A stretch of 35,188 bases of DNA from positions 1 through 35,188 of the forward strand of contig JABFQZ010000037.1 of assembly GCA_013141435.1 (NCBI GenBank), read 5' to 3'. Source of the DNA: Ferruginibacter sp. (GTDB lineage: Bacteria > Bacteroidota > Bacteroidia > Chitinophagales > Chitinophagaceae). Made by a program: the position numbers and the translations under genes. Shown here piece after piece: positions 31,661 through 35,188 of the stretch; position 1 is the stretch's first letter; every line of letters begins with the position of its first letter. The notes beneath the pieces are model-generated. The model had not been told where the DNA came from. It saw only the letters and a list, made by a program, of their open reading frames with translations, and searched no databases.

Positions 31661-32443
31661 ATGAAAAAAATAACCATAATAGGTGGCGGAAACCTTGGCT
31701 CGGCAATAGCTACAGGACTATTAAAAAGTAATTTTTGTACTTCAACAAATTTAACTGTTACCAAAAGAAATACAAAAACACTCGATTTTTTAAAATCAAA
31801 AGCTGTACAAATTACCTCCGATAATAAAAAAGCAGTTGCCCAAAGCGAAGTAATAATATTGGCAATAAAACCTTTTCAAATAAAAGAAGTTTTAGAAGAA
31901 ATACAACCATTTATTACCGAAAAACACATACTAATATCAGTAGTTACTGGTATTAGCATTTACGAAATAAAAAGCATAATTACCAATAAAATAACCGTAT
32001 TTAGGGCAATGCCAAATACTGCTATTGCCATACAAGAAAGTATTACTTGCCTTAGTTGGGATAATGCAAACAAAGTACAAATAAAATATGTAGAAGATTT
32101 ATTTAATAAATTGGGTAAAACTGCCAACATTGATGAAAAATTAATGAATGCAGCTACAGTACTAGGCGCATGTGGCACTGCATATGCCATGCGCTATATA
32201 AGAGCCAATATACAAGGCGGTATCGAAATAGGTTTTGATGCAAAAACAGCAAGCCTTATAGCAGCACAAACTGTAAAAGGCGCTGCCGAATTATTGCTTA
32301 CCACACACACACACCCAGAGCAAGAAATAGATAAAGTAACTACTCCAAAAGGTTGTACCATTACTGGATTAAACGAAATGGAACATCAAGGTTTCAGCTC
32401 ATCAATTATTAAAGGTATTGCTGCAAGTTTCGATAAAATTTAA
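31661..32443 (+). CDS. proC: Pyrroline-5-carboxylate reductase
   Basis: This 260-residue enzyme makes proline from pyrroline-5-carboxylate with NAD(P)H. It has the N-terminal nucleotide-binding motif IIGGGNLGSAIATGLL (residues 5-20), VIILAIKPFQIKEVL, VVTGISI, FRAMPNTAIAI, and the C-terminal dimer/active-site region (LGACGTAYAMRY, AAQTVKGAAELLL, TPKGCTITGLNEME). Length is normal. It is a single gene in a convergent position with the membrane sulfatase gene, 5 nt apart. Confidence 0.93.
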   Translation: MKKITIIGGGNLGSAIATGLLKSNFCTSTNLTVTKRNTKTLDFLKSKAVQITSDNKKAVAQSEVIILAIKPFQIKEVLEEIQPFITEKHILISVVTGISIYEIKSIITNKITVFRAMPNTAIAIQESITCLSWDNANKVQIKYVEDLFNKLGKTANIDEKLMNAATVLGACGTAYAMRYIRANIQGGIEIGFDAKTASLIAAQTVKGAAELLLTTHTHPEQEIDKVTTPKGCTITGLNEMEHQGFSSSIIKGIAASFDKI

Positions 32444-32448
32444 AAATA

Positions 32449-34542
32449 TTATTTGCTGTACTTTTTATTTTTTACATACCATGCAGCAACCTGATAAAAT
32501 GAAATAGCTTCTTTTACCAAACTATCATTTTCGGGTATTAGCTTTGCATTGCCAGTTGTATAATCTGGTATATATTGGCTTACTTTTTTTACAGGCGATT
32601 GTATTACCATTTCATTGTTTTTTAAATACCCCAATCCTTGATATGTACTAATAAAAGCACGCCTTTTTTCTTGAGGAGTATTTAATACATCTTGTCCAAA
32701 AAATTTACTTTTATAATTAAAATTAAGTAAACCCAAAAGTGTAGGAGCAATATCAATTTGTGCAGTCAATTCCTTTACTACAGTAGGTTGTATATGTGCT
32801 GGCGAAAATATTAATAAAGGTATATGATAACCAGTTACAGGCAGTTGTGTACTACCTGCACTGCTTGCACAATGGTCGGCTACAATTACAAAAACCGTAT
32901 TACTATACCAAGGTTTTACAGCAGCTTCTTTCAAAAATTTATTAATGCAATAATCAGTATATTTTACAGCGCCTTCTCTTATTTGCATTTTCGATTCTAT
33001 ATCTATTCTACCATCGGGGTAGGTAAAAGGTCGGTGGTTAGATACAGTCATTACATGTGTAAAAAATGGATTACCTTTTTTATAATTTTTATCCAAAGTT
33101 TTTATTGCTAGTGCAAACTCATCTTCATCAGCTACACCCCATATATTTTGGTAATGAATATCTTTAGTATTTATAGCACTTCTATCAATTACTTCATAGC
33201 CATTTCCAGCAAAAAATGCTTGCATATTATCAAAATAGCTATAGCCTCCATAAATATACTGAGTTGTATAGCCTTTGTTTTTAAATACCGATCCTAAGGT
33301 AAACATATTGTCATTATCGGGGCGTTTTATAATACTTTGCCCTGGCACAGGTGGCATAGATAATGTGAGTGCTTCTAACCCACGCACTGTTCTAGTACCC
33401 GATGCATAATGATTAGTAAAAAACATACTCTTATCTGCCAACGAATCCAAATAAGGTGTAATGTTTAAAATACTACCAAAATGTTTCATAAATTCTCCAC
33501 TCATGCTTTCAATACTAATTAGCACTACATTCAGTTTTTTTTCGGGCAGCTTGCTTACAATATTTCTTTCTATACTAAACGAATCGGAGTTTACAAAAAT
33601 ACTGCTGCTATCTTGTAATGCTTGTTTTACAATTTTAAAAGCTTCATAATCAGGTAATGTTTTATAAAAACTGAAAAAATCTAAATCATTATTTTTAAAT
33701 GCAACTCCAAATTGATAAATACCATTTGCAGCAAGCTCATTAGTATATTGGTTTTTGCTAAACCTATGCCATTTTTCTTGCACTACAAAGTATAATATTG
33801 TAGCAACACAAAGCAACATAAAGGCTTTTAGCGATCTCCATTTTACATTTTCGCAGCTAAGTGCCCAAGTGTTAATTTTTTTGCGAAGCAAAAATAATGT
33901 TAGTATTGTTGCAGCTCCAATTACCGAAATAAACAAACCAAGTGGGTACGATTCTTTAATATTACCAATTACCTCATTTGTATAAATAAGATAATCTACA
34001 GCTATAAAATTATACCTTGTAGAAAACTCTTCCCAAAAAAAACATTCGCTTACTGCATTAAAAAACAAACAAATGTAAAATAATGCAAGCATGGCAAACA
34101 TTAATATTTGCCTAATAAAAAGCCTTGTATTTAAATTTACAAATGCCATCAAAAGGTATATGCAAAATCTGAAAATTATATAACCTACAAAAATTTTAAA
34201 AATAAGTTCGTTAAATTCTTTTGGTACAATATTGGTAAAAAGCAATAAAGAAATTACAATTATAAAAGCACCAATTATAAAAGGTATTACTTTTTTTTGG
34301 TAAATAAATTCGTTTCTAAACCAAACATAAAAAATAAATGGAATAGATACCAATAAACCAACAACCACATCATACAACAAGCCACTACACAAGGCTACAG
34401 CATATTCCCATATTTTCATATTAGCATGCGGTGCAGCGTAAACCATTAGCCCAACTCTAACAAAAAATGAGGCAATAACAAAACTACAAAACACAATACC
34501 AACTGGTATAAAACGTTTGCTAAAAATATTTATAAAACCCAT
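32449..34542 (-). CDS. LTA-synthase-like membrane sulfatase/phosphoglycerol transferase
   Basis: This protein has 697 residues from the ATG at 34542. Five or so membrane spans occupy about residues 10-240. An extracytoplasmic sulfatase-type domain follows: LNVVLISIESMSGEFMKHFG (metal-binding Glu), ASGTRTVRGLEAL (Thr nucleophile region), GGYSYFDNMQAFF, and FVIVADHCASSAG with metal-binding Asp-His. The family includes lipoteichoic acid synthase and phosphoglycerol transferases. In a Gram-negative it more likely decorates periplasmic glucans, glycolipids or surface polymers. The frame extends to a TTG at 34590 with an ATG at 34584, but a -7-like TAGGTTTG at 34588-34595 would put the transcript start downstream of both, so I prefer 34542. 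Confidence 0.85.
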   Translation of the reverse strand: MGFINIFSKRFIPVGIVFCSFVIASFFVRVGLMVYAAPHANMKIWEYAVALCSGLLYDVVVGLLVSIPFIFYVWFRNEFIYQKKVIPFIIGAFIIVISLLLFTNIVPKEFNELIFKIFVGYIIFRFCIYLLMAFVNLNTRLFIRQILMFAMLALFYICLFFNAVSECFFWEEFSTRYNFIAVDYLIYTNEVIGNIKESYPLGLFISVIGAATILTLFLLRKKINTWALSCENVKWRSLKAFMLLCVATILYFVVQEKWHRFSKNQYTNELAANGIYQFGVAFKNNDLDFFSFYKTLPDYEAFKIVKQALQDSSSIFVNSDSFSIERNIVSKLPEKKLNVVLISIESMSGEFMKHFGSILNITPYLDSLADKSMFFTNHYASGTRTVRGLEALTLSMPPVPGQSIIKRPDNDNMFTLGSVFKNKGYTTQYIYGGYSYFDNMQAFFAGNGYEVIDRSAINTKDIHYQNIWGVADEDEFALAIKTLDKNYKKGNPFFTHVMTVSNHRPFTYPDGRIDIESKMQIREGAVKYTDYCINKFLKEAAVKPWYSNTVFVIVADHCASSAGSTQLPVTGYHIPLLIFSPAHIQPTVVKELTAQIDIAPTLLGLLNFNYKSKFFGQDVLNTPQEKRRAFISTYQGLGYLKNNEMVIQSPVKKVSQYIPDYTTGNAKLIPENDSLVKEAISFYQVAAWYVKNKKYSK

Positions 34543-34604
34543 AAAATTATTTAAAATAAAAAAGTTTGAAAACAGTAACCCCATTTTCAAACCTAATACA
34601 AGTA

Positions 34605-34664
34605 ATTCAAAACTATAAACTTATAACTTAAAACTTAAAAACTAATAACTCAAAACTAATCAAC
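34605..34664. repeat. Degenerate AACTTA-type short tandem repeats
   Basis: About eight imperfect copies of a 7-10-nt unit around AACTTA/AACTAA (AACTATA, AACTTAT, AACTTAA, AACTAAT, AACTCAA) fill the gap after the lipA stop. It appears to be slippage-derived spacer DNA with no functional sign, other than lying just upstream of the sulfatase gene's likely promoter. Confidence 0.55.
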
Positions 34665-35188
34665 TACTTCTTTTCCTCCAACCATTTTTCTCTTCCCCAG
34701 TTTTGTATTACATGTTTTTCGCTATGATAACTAGAGCGTACCAATGCACCACTCTCTACATAGTCTAAGCCAAGCTGGTAGCCAATTTCTCTGTATTCAG
34801 CAAACTCATCAGGGTGTATAAAACGTTCTACCTGTAAGTGTTTTTTGGTAGGTTGCAAGTATTGTCCAATTGTTACTACATCTACCCCACTGTTGTATAA
34901 ATCTCTAAGCGTTTGCACTACTTCCTCTTTATTTTCACCAAGGCCAAGCATAATGCCACTTTTGGTACGCATGCCACCCTCTTTTAATATTTTTAGGGTT
35001 TCCATACTTTGCCAATATTTGGCTTGTACACGTACTTGCTTTGTAAGCCTTTCGGTTGTTTCTATATTATGGCTTACCACATGTGGTGCTGCATTTATAA
35101 TACGTTGTATATTTTCTTTTTCGGCCTTAAAATCTGGTATTAATGTTTCTAAAGTAGTATTTGGATTAAGTGCATACACAGCTTTTAT
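34664..35188 (-). CDS. lipA: Lipoyl synthase, C-terminal part (5' end outside window)
   Basis: The visible 174 residues begin inside the gene ([20 protein letters not shown]) and run off the right edge, so the radical-SAM Cys motifs are not seen. What is present is clearly Lip[62 protein letters not shown], and the C-terminal [10 protein letters not shown], whose Ser in the RSSY motif is a ligand of the auxiliary 4Fe-4S cluster. LipA inserts sulfur into octanoyl groups to make lipoyl cofactors. The end EKWLEEKK is normal for the family. About 120-150 residues should lie outside the window. Confidence 0.93.
   Translation of the reverse strand: MKAVYALNPNTTLETLIPDFKAEKENIQRIINAAPHVVSHNIETTERLTKQVRVQAKYWQSMETLKILKEGGMRTKSGIMLGLGENKEEVVQTLRDLYNSGVDVVTIGQYLQPTKKHLQVERFIHPDEFAEYREIGYQLGLDYVESGALVRSSYHSEKHVIQNWGREKWLEEKK

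Overview
The window is AT-rich bacterial DNA that looks like a member of the Bacteroidota, probably Chitinophagales or a relative. The basis is a type IX secretion-style C-terminal domain, BlaI/M56/TonB genes, a geranylgeranylglyceryl-phosphate-synthase-type UbiA next to Maf, a DUF2851 protein, a peptide deformylase of the local type, and candidate promoters fitting the Bacteroidota pattern TTTG - about 19 nt - TAnnTTTG. I saw no rRNA, tRNA, CRISPR array, insertion sequence or prophage.

Layout. Positions 1-2593 (minus strand) hold a secreted T9SS-like protein followed by a long fibre-like repeat protein. The latter is cut by an in-frame TAA and contains nearly identical 258-bp tandem repeats that run off the left edge. 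Positions 3049-6842 hold peptide deformylase, two overlapping glycosyltransferases and FtsE. Positions 7048-9803 hold the most unusual locus: a BlaI repressor, an M56 (BlaR1-type) membrane protease fused to an intact Amidase_3 peptidoglycan amidase plus a plug-like tail, and a separate TonB C-terminal domain entered through a GTGA overlap. A strong terminator closes this unit. Two small secreted proteins, SMC, a CDF metal transporter, a VanX-like dipeptidase and an RNase D-like nuclease follow.

Positions 17956-23018 (minus strand) form a long co-directional series: 2Fe-2S ferredoxin, IscX, KdsC-type phosphatase, a subclass B1 metallo-beta-lactamase with all zinc ligands, UbiA, Maf and DUF2851. 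Positions 23139-32443 hold mixed housekeeping and lipoprotein genes: a GyrI-like lipoprotein, CutC, SerA, a serine hydrolase, LysE and ATP-grasp, a CCG-domain Fe-S protein, and ProC. The right end carries an LTA-synthase-like membrane sulfatase and the C-terminal part of LipA.

Main points for follow-up: (1) the BlaI / M56-amidase / TonB locus; (2) the in-frame stop and mosaic repeats in the fibre gene; (3) two copies, at 10488-10567 and 23814-23884, of one structured intergenic element with a conserved internal loop and a conserved bulged C; (4) the chromosomal B1 metallo-beta-lactamase; (5) a perfect 10-bp inverted repeat abutting the DUF2851 start. Several genes act on the cell wall or resemble beta-lactam-related enzymes (M56-amidase, VanX-like, class C-like hydrolase, B1 enzyme), but they are in separate units and I see no sequence evidence that they share regulation.
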